Source of the DNA: Nepenthes gracilis
Lineage: Eukaryota > Streptophyta > Magnoliopsida > Caryophyllales > Nepenthaceae
Assembly: GCA_033239525.1 (NCBI GenBank)
Contig: BSYO01000030.1
Coordinates: 8,903,119-8,967,118, forward strand
DNA: 64,000 nucleotides
Direction of reading: 5' to 3'
Shown here in pieces: positions 14,201 to 24,686 of the stretch. Position 1 is the first letter of the stretch. Each line of letters begins with the position of its first letter. Made by a program: the position numbers and the translations under genes. The notes below the pieces were generated by a model. It was not told the DNA's origin, did not search any database, and saw nothing but the letters and a program-made list of their open reading frames with translations.

Positions 14201-14290
14201 TGTTTGAAACAAGAAATTATGAAGATGATGATGATGATAAGAATGGAATTCTTTTGAAGATATGAAGATACAGTCGTGGCCTTCTTTCAT
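1..14290 (-). CDS. AGLU1: Gene B: second AGLU1-type alpha-glucosidase, 5' part only (exons 1-2)
   Basis: This is a tandem paralogue of gene A on the same strand, about 9 kb downstream of the gene A stop. Exon 1 (13986-14290) and exon 2 (3200-3945) have the same boundaries and phases as gene A and no frame breaks. Intron 1 is ~10.0 kb. Intron 2 begins at 3199 and is still running at position 1. Its first ~2 kb aligns with gene A intron 2, so exons 3-5 are expected outside the window. Whether gene B is intact overall cannot be judged here. The product is expected to be a secreted or vacuolar GH31 alpha-glucosidase. Confidence 0.85.
1190..3199 (-). repeat. Gene B intron 2 segment homologous to gene A intron 2 (30,975-32,734)
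   Basis: Several blocks align in order. Examples are AATGGAACAGTTTCATAAC at ~1,256 and 31,040, the GCTTTCCTAGGCTT block at ~1,370 and 31,160, and the TATAAAATCACAT block at ~2,550 and 32,060. This non-coding homology between paralogous introns supports tandem duplication of the whole gene. It is interrupted in gene B by an insertion at ~2,025-2,400, and in gene A by a tRNA-like segment. Positions 1-1,190 show no recognisable feature. Confidence 0.8.
2025..2400. mobile_element. Probable small transposon insertion in gene B intron 2
   Basis: A ~375-bp stretch dense in variants of ATATCGATATTAATAT and ATATCAA interrupts the homology between the two intron 2 sequences; gene A has no counterpart. 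Low complexity and many inverted ATATTAATAT motifs suggest a decayed non-autonomous DNA element. The ends are not resolved. Confidence 0.35.
3200..3945 (-). CDS. AGLU1: Gene B exon 2 (N-terminal GH31 beta domain)
   Basis: The acceptor TTCACAG| lies at 3946-3947. The exon carries [69 protein letters not shown] and [12 protein letters not shown]. The 746 nt give the same phases as gene A exon 2 and are two codons shorter. The donor reads TTTG|GTCGGT, weaker than the GTCAGT of gene A. Confidence 0.9.
4150..4883 (-). repeat. LTR-like direct repeat, left copy (gene B intron 1)
   Basis: It aligns over ~750 bp with 5,512-6,300. Shared landmarks in order are CTTAAATTTAAGTTT, CTATTTTCTCTTGAATC, CTATTTATA-type sequence before a run of TAGTCTTTAAA, ACCAACT/CCATTT, and GCTAGACCTAACA. 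Read on the minus strand it begins TGTTAGG and carries a TATAAATA-like box. It is diverged and has no coding capacity. Confidence 0.6.
5512..6300 (-). repeat. LTR-like direct repeat, right copy (gene B intron 1)
   Basis: This is the partner of 4,150-4,883 in the same orientation, separated by ~630 bp of non-coding DNA (4,884-5,511). The arrangement resembles an old, internally deleted LTR element or LARD/TRIM-like unit. No clear primer-binding site or target-site duplication was found. Confidence 0.55.
6560..7135. other. More GC-balanced block in gene B intron 1, unassigned
   Basis: This part of intron 1 is less AT-rich than its surroundings, starts with a C/T-rich tract (~6,620-6,720) and has a small open frame (6,667-6,957) with no recognised domain. 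It could be a retroposed or transposon-derived fragment. No function is assigned. Confidence 0.3.
7136..8700. repeat. AT-rich intron DNA with simple repeats
   Basis: Mostly A/T. It contains an (ATA)n tract at ~7,546-7,567 and a (TA)n microsatellite at ~8,256-8,290. No genes seen. Confidence 0.7.
9305..9520 (-). mobile_element. Possible LINE ORF1 (DUF4283-like) remnant
   Basis: Minus-strand translation gives MTLPKWVNF, then [18 protein letters not shown] and a Tyr-Glu-Arg-Val segment. This resembles the pattern of DUF4283 proteins (LP...LSFIASAIGKPLHAD...YARV), which accompany plant LINE and zinc-knuckle elements. An in-frame stop breaks it. A further open segment continues toward 8,705 without a recognised domain. 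Confidence 0.35.
9797..9801 (+). repeat. Target-site duplication AGCTA (left)
   Basis: It is identical to 11,000-11,004 on the other side of the solo LTR. Confidence 0.85.
9802..10999 (+). mobile_element. Solo LTR, 1,198 bp, in gene B intron 1
   Basis: Termini are TGTTGGG...CCCAACA, flanked by a perfect 5-bp target duplication AGCTA (9,797-9,801 and 11,000-11,004). There is no internal region or second LTR, so it is a solo LTR left by recombination. The 3' part shares TCGCGGATA, TTTTTTCCTTCG and ACGTAAAATTTAC-like motifs with the 14,502-15,280 LTR, suggesting the same superfamily (probably Ty1/copia). It contains palindromes with TTGACC cores and repeated CAAAATGCC...GGCATTTTG motifs. Confidence 0.88.
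9978..10001. promoter_or_regulatory. Perfect palindrome with paired W-box cores inside the solo LTR
   Basis: Ten-base perfect arms (GGCCGGTCAA and TTGACCGGCC) around a CTCA loop. Each arm holds a TTGACC W-box core. A second imperfect palindrome, GTCAAC-AAA-GTTGAC, lies ~60 bp upstream. Confidence 0.5.
11005..13985. other. Rest of gene B intron 1, no clear feature
   Basis: AT-rich DNA with scattered poly-A/T runs. 12,490-12,800 and 13,140-13,300 are more complex and may be fragments of old elements, but no domain is recognised on either strand. Confidence 0.5.
13986..14290 (-). CDS. AGLU1: Gene B exon 1 (start codon, signal segment)
   Basis: The ATG at 14288-14290 is chosen because its surroundings match gene A, including the shared IFISSKE. 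The open frame continues further upstream but without an ATG that matches gene A. After a ~30-residue polar N-region with a His run ([10 protein letters not shown]), residues ~35-50 are hydrophobic ([11 protein letters not shown]). The segment ends [13 protein letters not shown]. The donor is CAG|GTACTT at 13984-13985, phase 2, the same as gene A. Confidence 0.85.
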
Positions 14291-14346
14291 TCTCAACACT
14301 CTCCTTCTATACCGGAACTTGTATAGAGAAGGCCTCCTCAGCCTCA

Positions 14347-14354
14347 CTTTAATA
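14347..14354 (-). promoter_or_regulatory. TATA-like box of gene B
   Basis: TATTAAAG on the minus strand lies 57 nt upstream of the gene B ATG, aligned with the gene A box. Further upstream, 14401-14461 shares a CAGCCCCACT and CCTCACG pattern with 43624-43675 of gene A. Native upstream sequence then stops at the solo LTR that starts at 14502. Confidence 0.45.
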
Positions 14355-14501
14355 GTCCCCCCAAATGCCAATAAAAATACAAACCATATACTTCCAATGC
14401 CAGCCCCACTCTAACTTTCTAGGGGCACAGTCTCAGCAAACCTCACGCACAAATTTTAACCATATTATATATAAAGTAGAGGTTATAGGTTTGTAACGTT
14501 G

Positions 14502-15280
14502 TGTTGGGGTCACTCTCTTGTGGTGTTTATGTCCGGGGACCAGTGGACACAAATGTCCGGGGACCAGTGGGTCTCGGACCCCTTCGAGGTTCATGTCCGA
14601 GAGGATGACATGGACGAGGAATCCTCGGGGCATTTGGATGAATTACAAAGGTATCATGTCCGGGAGGTGGACATGGACGAGAACGCTCGGAGTCTAGGCG
14701 TTAATAGGTTGCAGATGTGGACGGAGGTTGACCCACTCCGATTGGACATTTGGGTGGCTTCAACTTTAGCCTCGCCATTCGACACACGGGAGCGTGCGGA
14801 CGGGCCATGGCAAGCCTAAGGGGACATAGCCATTAGCCATGTATTATAAATAGGCTACGTGAGATTGAGAGGAGTGTGTGAAAGCTTAGAAAGCAAGTGT
14901 GAGTGCATGTAAAGGCAAAAGGACTTTGTGAAAGGAAAAGAGGAGTGCACCATCGGTGAGAGAAGGGAGAAAGAGAAAAAATAGAGTGAAGAGAAAACGA
15001 GTGTGCTTTTCTCGGTTTGCTCAAGAGTGTTTTCATCTTAAATGTGTAGCGGATATACTCCTCTTGGAGGTTTGTAACCTATTTTACATAAGTGGATTTC
15101 TTTTGCTCTCGCTCCCGTTTTTTCCTTCGGTTCCAAAAGGGTTTCCACGTTAAATTTGGTGTGTTTCTCTTTCCTTGTTGACCGTCCGTCCGAGTGCTGT
15201 CCCTCCGTGTCCGAGCGATTTGTCCCCTCGGTCACTGCGCTTTGGGGAGCATTCTGTCCGAGCGCCCGTTTGCCCCAACA
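14502..15280 (+). mobile_element. Solo LTR, 779 bp, just upstream of gene B
   Basis: It has perfect 8-bp terminal inverted ends, TGTTGGGG and CCCCAACA, with a perfect 5-bp target duplication CGTTG (14,497-14,501 and 15,281-15,285). A TATTATAAATA box near 14,840 indicates rightward LTR transcription, divergent from gene B. The left end is 212 bp upstream of the gene B ATG. The interior has repeated GTCCGGGGACCAGTGG motifs at 14,530-14,575. There is no internal domain, so it is a solo LTR. Confidence 0.92.
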
Positions 15281-15285
15281 CGTTG

Positions 15286-17600
15286 TAGGTTTAGAAATGA
15301 TTAGATGTATAAAACTATTTAATTGTAATATAAAGAGGCCGTTTCCGTGGACTATATTTATGACTTTTACATCTCACCAAAGCAAGCTTATCATAAGAAT
15401 TAATAATAAGCATGAGTTAGGGGACTGCAAGCATCAAATGTAATGTAACCCCCATGATAAAATAAACGTGGGAGGGGCTGATAAAATAAGAGTACAGGAA
15501 AAGCCTTCAAATGACCATATGCAACCTCATCTAAAGGAACAATTAGCAATTGATTGTTCGTTTGCAACATTCAAAGGGAGTCATCTTTCAACAATGGAAG
15601 GACACTGCTCCATCAATATGCATCAATTTGGTCGGATAAACGTGATGGGATCAGTTAAAATCCATGCAGAAAGGGACATGGAAAAAGTAGAAAAGGAGGC
15701 ACGCCAATCTCACACCCCAAATCCAGGAGGCAGACTTGGCTAAAATATCCAAATTTTGGTCATGCCAAATTATTCATGATGACTAAATCTCAGTATTTGC
15801 CTCAATTGCTCTCAAGCTGGAGCATTTTTCAGCCGCTTGTAATTATTGGGATATGGGTTACTCTAGTGTTAGCCCATAGCCGGTGAATAGACTGATCAGA
15901 GATTTGGCCAAAAACTCACATAGGTACGAAACGGAGTATTGTTATATTCATATGCACTTCGCGCACATGACAAGTAGTCGAAAGACGACTTGGTGGCAAA
16001 ATAGAGTACCAGCTAGACAAATGCCGGCCGAGGATGGCCTAACTTATTTTGCTATTTTATGCAAATATATAAAGGATTTTACTTTTGTACGATAGGAAAC
16101 TTATTCTGATATTGAACAATTTATTGAAATATTTATTTTAGATATTTTAATAAAAAAATTTTTATAGAAAATTATACCATCTAAAGGAAAAGAGAATGAT
16201 ATTCAACCCCCTTTCACACCAACAAAGAAACCTCCAAAACAGTCTGTCCAAGACTATGTAATGCCTAAACCACAGATTATACCAACCTCTAACAAGTATA
16301 CAATCCTACGAGAATTTTCACTGTCAAGCTTTAAAGAAACTGTTTACTAGTCTCTTTTTCTACTCAATATGCCTCCACCTCCCATGATACTCAGTATATT
16401 ACCAAACAACTCAAAATTCATGTGGCCCTCACCTCTTATTATCAAAAACCTTTACTCAATGATCTTGTTGCTTTGACCAACAGGATGGTCTATCTTAATT
16501 GCTTATACCAAACTGCTGACATTTTCAAAACTCAATAATTTTATGAGTTAATATTAATTGATTCTGATTCTGTTGAAATCAAACACTATCACAATCCCAA
16601 AGATAATATCATTACCTTCTCCACCATTAAAATTAAACAAGTCAAACAACCACAAGAATTTGGCCTTAACGCTTGGGACACAAAATTATTTTCTGTTCAT
16701 TATCAATGGATTGCCCATTTTTAGTTATTAAAATGGAACCATATCTACAAATATTAGATATGGACATATGCATCTCATTTTGGAAAATAAATATCAATGG
16801 ATGGGTCATTTTCTGTACAAGTGCCACAAATGAACATATACAACCTCCTTAGGGAAATAAATTTCAATTGATTGATTCTTTCACTATTTAAAGGAAATTA
16901 TCACTAAGTCCAACCATGAAAAAGGTTTTATAGATTGGTTAAAAGTTTAATAGAGTGCAGTGACGACAAAAGTTGAAAAAAAAATTGCAAGACATGGCTA
17001 GAAATGCAAATCTATGGCAGCCTACACTGCTCAATCCTGATGAGTCATCCTTGATAACTCTGCCTCATCGAGCCAACCTTTGCAAATCAACATGGACAAT
17101 TTGGCCTCAACGCCTAGGCCTTATTGACAATATCTTCCATTTTATTGAAGCAAACCGTAGTACCAAAATTAACTATTTATGAGAAATAATTACATTTGCC
17201 AAAGAAGTGTCCATATGCTAGTGTTAGCCGCAATTGCTCTAAAGCCAAAGCATTATTCAACCTCTATGATATGCCAAATGATTGAAGACCTCAAACCATT
17301 GATCTTAAAGGCCAACAGGGGCGTGCAAAAAGAATTATAAGCTAAACATTCAATATGATTATTTAATGTGTACACGGAAAAAGGATTTGATCCAAAGAGT
17401 AAGTTGCTGATCAATGAATCATAAATCTTATATGCCAAAAATAGAAAATGAGACCGTAGATTGATATATCTTCCATTGGTGCTCTCTGATACTCAAGTTA
17501 GTAATACTCTATACAAGTTAAATGTGTATTAGGAGAAATAGTACCGCTTCTGCTTTGGAACAGTGGGTTGAATGTCATGATCCAGGTTAAGTGGAAATGT
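15286..17600. other. Intergenic DNA with a decayed retroelement or pararetrovirus-like remnant
   Basis: Plus-strand translation of ~16,380-16,730 in one frame gives a mostly open stretch with TSYYQKPLLNDLVALTNRMV, LYQTADIFKTQ, then ELILIDSDSVEIKHY, broken by a stop. It reads like a decayed viral or retroelement polyprotein rather than a host gene. I suspect an endogenous pararetrovirus-like or related retroelement source but cannot name a family. An upstream frame (16,180-16,345) and 16,973-17,180 may belong to the same remnant. No intact open frame remains. Confidence 0.35.
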
Positions 17601-17624
17601 ATGCAAAGTTCTATGGAGGTGAAC

Positions 17625-17860
17625 ACGGGTTGGTGTGATGCGTACGGATGTCACAGTGTCCCCGACGCTAGTGGCACCGTTAAATTTGAGATCCAACAGC
17701 CTGCGATTTTGATATAAAAAATATATATTTATTTTTTTATTTTTATTATTTTTTATAAGAAAAATATGGACTATTAGATTTCAAATTTAATAGCTTTGCT
17801 AGATGCCACAGGAGCTACGGCGTCCGTACAGCATCTCAGGTGGTTCTTTGTAAATGATGT
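17625..17860. mobile_element. Foldback (MITE-like) element
   Basis: The two ends are imperfect inverted repeats of ~70 bp. The left reads GATGCGTACGGATG, further in GTTAAATTTGAGATC. The reverse complement of the right reads GATGCTGTACGGACG, further in ATTAAATTTGAAATC. The centre is A/T-rich. Target duplication not resolved. Confidence 0.55.
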
Positions 17861-17899
17861 TGTGAAGGCCACGAGTGCCCTGGGTTTCTTTTTATAGGA

Positions 17900-20800
17900 G
17901 AGAATGGCTGTAGAAATTTCTTTCGAGATACAATAATTATCTCCGTTGAGCCTCCAGTATGCCAATTTGCAAGTGCCCCTTTTCTTAGTTGAAAGATTTC
18001 GTACTCATTGAGATATTGGGATTATCCTAGTGATTCAATGTTGCCTTGTCACTGAGAAATTGCTTGCAATGATGACAAATATAATGATTTTGTGATTTTT
18101 TTTCTCATGTCTAGTGAAATGTCTAAAAAATCTCTATAATTGTTGTTCCTTAAGTGCCATTTTTATTGATTACGATCAGTATACTATCTTGGGGTAGCAG
18201 GATTAACCACTATTTGGGTAACTATTTTAGATCTTTTGATTTTGACTGATACTAATATGTCATGTCAGCTTATTTTAGTAATCATTAGTCTTGCAGGTCT
18301 GACTTAGCCAATTTTACAATGTGGCTTTAGTTGTCTGAGATAATCCCATTAATTCAGACCGTGATCTTATATGTGCACATTGAATTCAGTGCCCTAGATA
18401 TCTTATCAAACTTGCTTTCCTTCTTACCCTTTGAAAGACCTCTAAAAAATGAACAAAAATGATAGAGAAAGTACCTCAAATACACATACACTACAAACAA
18501 CTCAAGCGCCTCCTTGAACCTTCTTGTGCATGTGATGTCTCGAGCATGAGTCAATTTTCTAGTTTCAAGTGGGTCCAACTTTATTGATACAATCACCCCA
18601 TTGGTTACCAAAAATGACATGAAAAATATCATAAGAAAGTCTACAATCACTAGAGCTAAATATCTTGTGAAGCTCACATAAAGTACATTGTTGCACCAAC
18701 TTGTGCGAGACACGGACAAAACTCTTGGGAAAGATTTTATAATATTTCAAATATTTTTGATATAATAATTTTCTTTACATATGAATTATATAATAACGGT
18801 TGAATTATTAAATTTAGAAACCTAATTTAGTTAGTAAATTATTAGAGTTGGGCCTCACGGGCTTGAAGTGTTTGGATCATTATTTTGGGCTTGGATTTTA
18901 GAATTGTATTGGAATTAATTAATGAACCTTGTTGTGCTAAATTAATTTTGGGCATAATCTAACTAGAACCTTACCATATTAGGCTTAGTGGGCTAAAAAT
19001 TCATAACTAGATGGACCATAGTATATAAGGCTTAGTGGGCTAAAAATTCAATCAAGTGATTAATTTAGATGGTTCAAGGTCAATTTTGCTACAAAATATA
19101 GTGGAATTAGTAAAGAAATACTAGAAAAATTAGCAATTTGAGAGAGTGGAAAATTAATGAGATAATTATAGGAGATATTTCCTCATGACTCCGCAAATTT
19201 TGGAGTATTAGGGCAAGGACTTTCTAGTAAAATGTGAATCATGGGATTTTTTGCAAGTGACTATAACAACAAACTCAACTTGTTGAGTACGGTATTGATT
19301 GGGTTGGCCTAATTCATCAACCCTACAATCATGGTTGATAGGCTCAAGATAACAAGAAATAAGTGAGTAACATCTCGCATATTAGGCCAAACTCTAACGA
19401 ATAAGGCGTTCAATTGTAACCCAATTGTAAGTAGAATATATTAAGATACAACAGGTAGTCGGGTGATAACTAAACAGAATATAATTCAATCCAAGTTAGA
19501 TGCTACCAAGTGTCTATCCTAGTAGTTGATCCAGCCAAATGGTTCATTGTCTCTATGGTTAGCCTAAGTAAGGGTCTTCAGATTGATAAATATGAACTGT
19601 CAACGATAATTCAATCTTTAGATATTGACTAGTTACAGTCAATTCTACGATCAAAATGTTCAAATTGGAAATTGATTTAATCAGTTACCAATTGATCTAA
19701 CCACCTAAATCGCAACAAATTATTTCTATTCATGAAACCAAAAATAATTTGCATTATTGTTATAAATATGCATCTTTTTCCTTAAAAGGTAGATGGAACC
19801 TGAAAAACAAGGAATACAAAACATTGCCCTTATAACTTGTTCTTCCACAATTATACGGAGCCAAGCCCTCCATTTATTCTTTCTTCTCTTTTAATCTCTC
19901 TCATATTCTGATTTTTAAAAAATATACTGGTTTAAATATTAGAGGTTATTTTAGAGGTTAAATCCTGATTTCTTCTGAGTTTTTATTTGTTATTGTAATG
20001 TGCATGTTTGAGATTAAACAATGCGAGAAGTAGATTCAAATTTTTTTGAATCTAAATTCTAGATAAGCATCAATGGCACCATTTATAAGAAATATTGTCA
20101 AGCAACTTATCCCTACTTAAATAACATCACAACCACAAATGTCCATAAATTGACAATCATCAACAAGCCTATCATCATGATGAACTTAAGAGCATATTAT
20201 TAAATTTTTAAATTTAATCGTTATTATTAGAGTAAATAATATTATTAGGTTAATATTATTATATATATTAATAATATTATTAGAGGATAAGAAAAATTTA
20301 TCTTAGTTACTCATATTATTAGGCTAATCCAAAATCTCAAATTAATTTTGAACATGAACTATAAGTCAATAACAACAATCGACCCAAAATATATACAATA
20401 ACTAGTCAAAATAAAGGATCCAAAATTTGCCACATCTAAAAGTGATTCTGCATACTGACTATGATATAACGTTAAATCATAAGTAAAGAGATATATATAA
20501 ACAAAATTAGAGTAAACAACAACCGCGATTAACTGCTACTAGACAATCCAATATCCCACTAAACCGCTGATCATAACATCGAAAAACTAAATTAATACAA
20601 AATTATTCAATCAAGGTAAAAGTAAATGTTCTAAAAATATTGTTTCAAAACAAAATACAATAGTTGGTTCCATCAAAATTCTAAGTCTAAATTTTTCTTG
20701 AAACATTTCCTTGACCAAAATCCTCACCTGTAAGTGTCTGAACTTGCTAATTTGATAGAGGTTAGTGAAAAATAAAAGTAACAATAAGTCAAAAATTTAG

Positions 20801-23100
20801 TAAGGTATATAATTACATAATTTAATATAGAATTTATATTAAAATATGTCAAAATGATAATAAATCAAATTCAATTGTACTGTCATAAATTTTTCATAAC
20901 AAATATGCATAACTTTTAAATTTTTATTTTTGATTCTTAATCAAAGCATACCACATAACTTATATTCAAATATGCTAGTTTTATAGATCAAGGGCCAGTA
21001 GGGTTTTACCAACTAAATGAACGGATAATTAAAATTTAAATTTTATTTATTTTTACACAACCAAATTTCTTACACTACTATTCAAGATCCTAGATTGACT
21101 GTTATACATATCATCTTATAAATAGAGTTGAATGCAGCTTCCACCTACAGATAATATATTCAAACCTCAATCACTACTATTATATACTAAGACATGCAAT
21201 AATATATTACCGTTAAATTTCTTACAATGATCCGATACATAAATAAAATAAAAACTCTACACAATTATAATAATTATTGTATTTTTTCATTCCAAAAAAA
21301 ATCATTCTTATTTCTTTTACAAAATATAGAGCTTTCTGACAAATTCATCAATTTCTTATCATGCATTGCATAAAATTAGTATAAAAACTTAAATATGTAA
21401 AATTTAAAATGCACAAAAGTTACATTCTAAAATTTACAAGTAGATGTTCATATAACAGCAAAAGTTTAAGGTGTGGATCAATAAAATCTTGTCATACTAA
21501 CATCTTTTTTCAAATACCAAGCATGCTGGGGGAACATGATGAAATGTCAGGACATGTAGGGCATAAACTCATGGATTTTAGACATGCTAAAACACTATAT
21601 ACAAAAATTAAACATAAAAGTGTATTATATCAAAATTTAAAATATGTACGAATAAAAAATATAGAAATTAGCTGAATAATATAATATATATAGACATAGA
21701 TAAAAATTTCATACAATATTACAGAAAAATAAAAAAAATAATATATGCCAAAATTTCTTATAGATCACATTTCATTAAAAACTTTCATCCTGAGATTTCT
21801 AATGTCAAGTTTTAAGCAAATGTGGATGCTTCTCTCTACCACTTCAACTCAAAGAGTCACTTTGGTATGTAAAATACAATCCTATCTTCTAAATACTCAA
21901 ATTGGTCCTCAATATAAATAAAATCCTTTTTAACTAGTAAAATTTACATTCTATGACATGGGATGCATATACACATATTTTCTCAATATAAAAATATGTA
22001 AAAAAATCATTAAGATGTGAAAGAGTAGGAGGTTATTGACATGCTGAAAAGTTACAATCTTAAGTTGACCACCCTAAAGCCATACCATGCCGACTATACC
22101 CAATTACAACCAACTACTAGCACCAACCTGTGCACCCGCTCTCTTAGCACTAGCCACCCCACCAACAGTGACACTCATCCCTGTCGGCACCACCTCCTAG
22201 TATTACTAACCATCACATCAAACACCTACAATTTCAATTCCCACAATATCAATACTTTATTTTTAGATGGAATAATCATTTCTCTTATAAATTAAATATA
22301 TATTCTATTCTATACTTATTCAATTATATCAACTATATATACCATTATAACTCCCTAATGTTCCTTTAAAATGTTTATATATTTATATTTTTTTGCTTTA
22401 GCAATGTTAGGCTATATGACATGTCCCAACTTTTCCTCAATTCAACATTTCTATATAGATCAAGCTCGAGCACTCATGATCTTACACTTCTCCTCTCAAC
22501 TACAATGAAACAATCATCAATTCTACCTCAATCAGTCACTCTTCAGTCCGATCATATACAAATTTCAATTATTTTTTATTTTTTTCTACTATTTTATTTG
22601 CAGTTAATACTTAAACACAAGTAATAATGGCTACTAATACTAAAATGGTCTTAGATTATCTAAAACTATATGTAATGTTGTCCCATAATATATTAAGATA
22701 TGTACTTTGACTTATAACATATGATTCATTGAAAATCAAGCCTCGTGTAACCTCCTTACGTGAGTAGTCACTAATTATAAAAAATTATATTAAGTAATAG
22801 ATTTTGTTTTTCTCGTTTTGCTTTTATGGGTGAAAGGGTTGTGATGTATATAAGCATTGCAGTCCCTGCAGTTTTCTTTTACCCGTTAGATTAAGATCCA
22901 ATGAATACAAATAAATATTAGACAATATAAAAATAGTGTATTTTTTGTTGTCATTTTTTTATTATACTAATATTTAGATATTTTAATATTTTTTAAAAAA
23001 ATTTAATAAAAATATTTATATATTATATTATTTTAATATATTAAATACCAATAGTTAAATGGCTAACGATCTAATCGCAAAAATGAATGAATACCAAGCC
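17900..23100. other. Intergenic DNA between gene A and gene B
   Basis: No gene recognised. At 18,982-19,003 and 19,029-19,050 a 22-bp motif GGCTTAGTGGGCTAAAAATT(CA) is repeated 47 bp apart inside what looks like an old LTR (~18,700-19,900; ends not found). 20,000-23,000 is A/T-rich with no support for genes. 22,830-23,080 may hold another decayed foldback element. Confidence 0.4.
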
Positions 23101-23116
23101 TCAAAGATCGACCCAA

Positions 23117-23126
23117 TTTATTTATT
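23117..23126 (-). terminator. Possible polyadenylation signals of gene A
   Basis: Two overlapping AATAAA hexamers on the minus strand lie ~235 nt beyond the gene A stop codon, a typical 3' UTR distance. Confidence 0.4.
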
Positions 23127-23359
23127 TTTTTCTTTCCTTTATAGAAAGGGTTTTTAGTACATATTGAACGTGTCCTTTGGACTTTCGATACAGAGATAAA
23201 TGAGAACCAATTATTCATCATGTGAATGCAATTCACATCGTTCGGGGGACTCCAAACTTACACTTGGTTTAGATTAACTACTACAAAATGGATGACTTCA
23301 ACTGATTTGGCCTAAACAATACGAGTTATTGGCACAGGGCAAACTGAGTCATGGGCTCA

Positions 23360-24244
23360 CTAGCCGAGTTCCAACTTCAACTTAAAGTCCTCTCCGATCA
23401 GAAGCTTGAGCCCGGAAATTTCCACCACCATGAACGGCCCATCGCAAGAGTAACTTGTCATCACAAGCATATCACCTCTTGTCCTTGCAGCCGTAGCCTG
23501 TATGTCATACCCCTTGATCTTCTTTCCTTTCTTCAACCCCAAAATAGTGACCTTATCCACAACCAGTTTCCGACTCAGTGCATATTCTCTATTTACGACA
23601 TCTGACTCAACAATTGCCCTATTATTGTCCATCATTTCACCATAAAATTTAACCAAGCTCCAGTTTCCTCCCTTGTCACCCATCTTTATTTGCTCATCAT
23701 CGTCCAAGAAAACTTGCCCAGTGCTGTTTCCATGGCTTTGGCTCATGACCACCAAGAGCTCAAATGGTGTCCTTCGAGCAGCCACTGTTGTCAGGGCTTC
23801 ACCCTGCATGGCCAAAATATTACCTTCCCGAACATGAACGTAGGGATGATCTGGGGGAGCATCAAGGGTAACAAATCCACCTCCATGTACAGGACTGCGG
23901 GCATAGTTGAAGAGATCAAACCAATATCCTGCTGGGAAGTAAGCATTAACTGATGCGACTCCGGGTTTAAGAATAGGGGACACCATTAAACCTCTACCAA
24001 GAAGAAACTGCGAGTCGATTCTGTAAGTGTTGATGTCTTCAGGAAATGAAAAGAAGAGAGGGCGTAAGATTGGGACTCCAGTCATGTGTGCGTTATACAG
24101 TAGTGTGTAGAAGTAGGGAAGCAGACGATAGCGAAGTCCCAACACTTTTCGAGACGATTCAGCAACTGATTTCCAAACATACAGTTCATGGTGAATAGTG
24201 TTATTGTCTGCATGGTCTCTTGAAAAGGGATAGAAGGCCCCAAG
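23360..24244 (-). CDS. AGLU1: Gene A exon 5 (C-terminal domains and stop)
   Basis: The acceptor TATGCAG| at 24245-24246 joins Q to LGAFYPFSRDH. The exon holds 294 codons and a TAG stop (23360-23362) without interruption. Motifs include LRYRLLPYFYTL, RPLFFSFPED, FPAGYWFDLFNY and HVREGNILAMQGEALTT, the standard proximal and distal C-terminal beta domains. The intact reading frame here argues that the exon 4 breaks are recent or artefactual. Confidence 0.93.
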   Translation of the reverse strand, partial: LGAFYPFSRDHADNNTIHHELYVWKSVAESSRKVLGLRYRLLPYFYTLLYNAHMTGVPILRPLFFSFPEDINTYRIDSQFLLGRGLMVSPILKPGVASVNAYFPAGYWFDLFNYARSPVHGGGFVTLDAPPDHPYVHVREGNILAMQGEALTTVAARRTPFELLVVMSQSHGNSTGQVFLDDDEQIKMGDKGGNWSLVKFYGEMMDNNRAIVESDVVNREYALSRKLVVDKVTILGLKKGKKIKGYDIQATAARTRGDMLVMTSYSCDGPFMVVEISGLKLLIGEDFKLKLELG

Positions 24245-24686
24245 CTGCATACAATCCAAAAAAAACAAAGGAAAAAAAATACGTAAGGACAACTTTTAGA
24301 GCTTATTTCAATTTTTGACAAGCAATGATAAGCTACAGATGACATAAGATATCGAAAATCAAGATTTCATGTTTAGAATATAGTAAAGTGATTGTCATAG
24401 AAATGCTGAAAAACAACTGGGTGTCTGATTTTATCTTATATTAGATGTAACTTTTCCTAGCAATTATGTTTTGACAGGATTATTCATCATTTGTAAGAGT
24501 CTTCAAATTCAGTTTTCAAAAGAGAATAAGTGAAGTTGAATCATTGCTGACAAGCTACATAAAAGCCAGAAGAGCTGAAAAAAAAAAAGCAATAGTAAAT
24601 AAAAAGACAGTATTATGGGAACAACAAATAAGCAAATTAATGCTCAACCCAAAAGCAAATTAACATCATTGATTACAGCTACTAAC
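24245..24686 (-). other. Gene A intron 4
   Basis: 442 bp, GTTAGT...TATGCAG. No internal feature. Confidence 0.85.

Noticed and set aside
14499..15443. Open frames at 14,500-15,440
   Set aside because: They fall inside or across the end of the 779-bp solo LTR; no conserved protein features.
15765..17270. Possible short direct repeats (CAATTGCTCT...AGCATT at ~15,800 and ~17,230) as element ends
   Set aside because: Similarity covers only ~35 bp; not enough to define an element.
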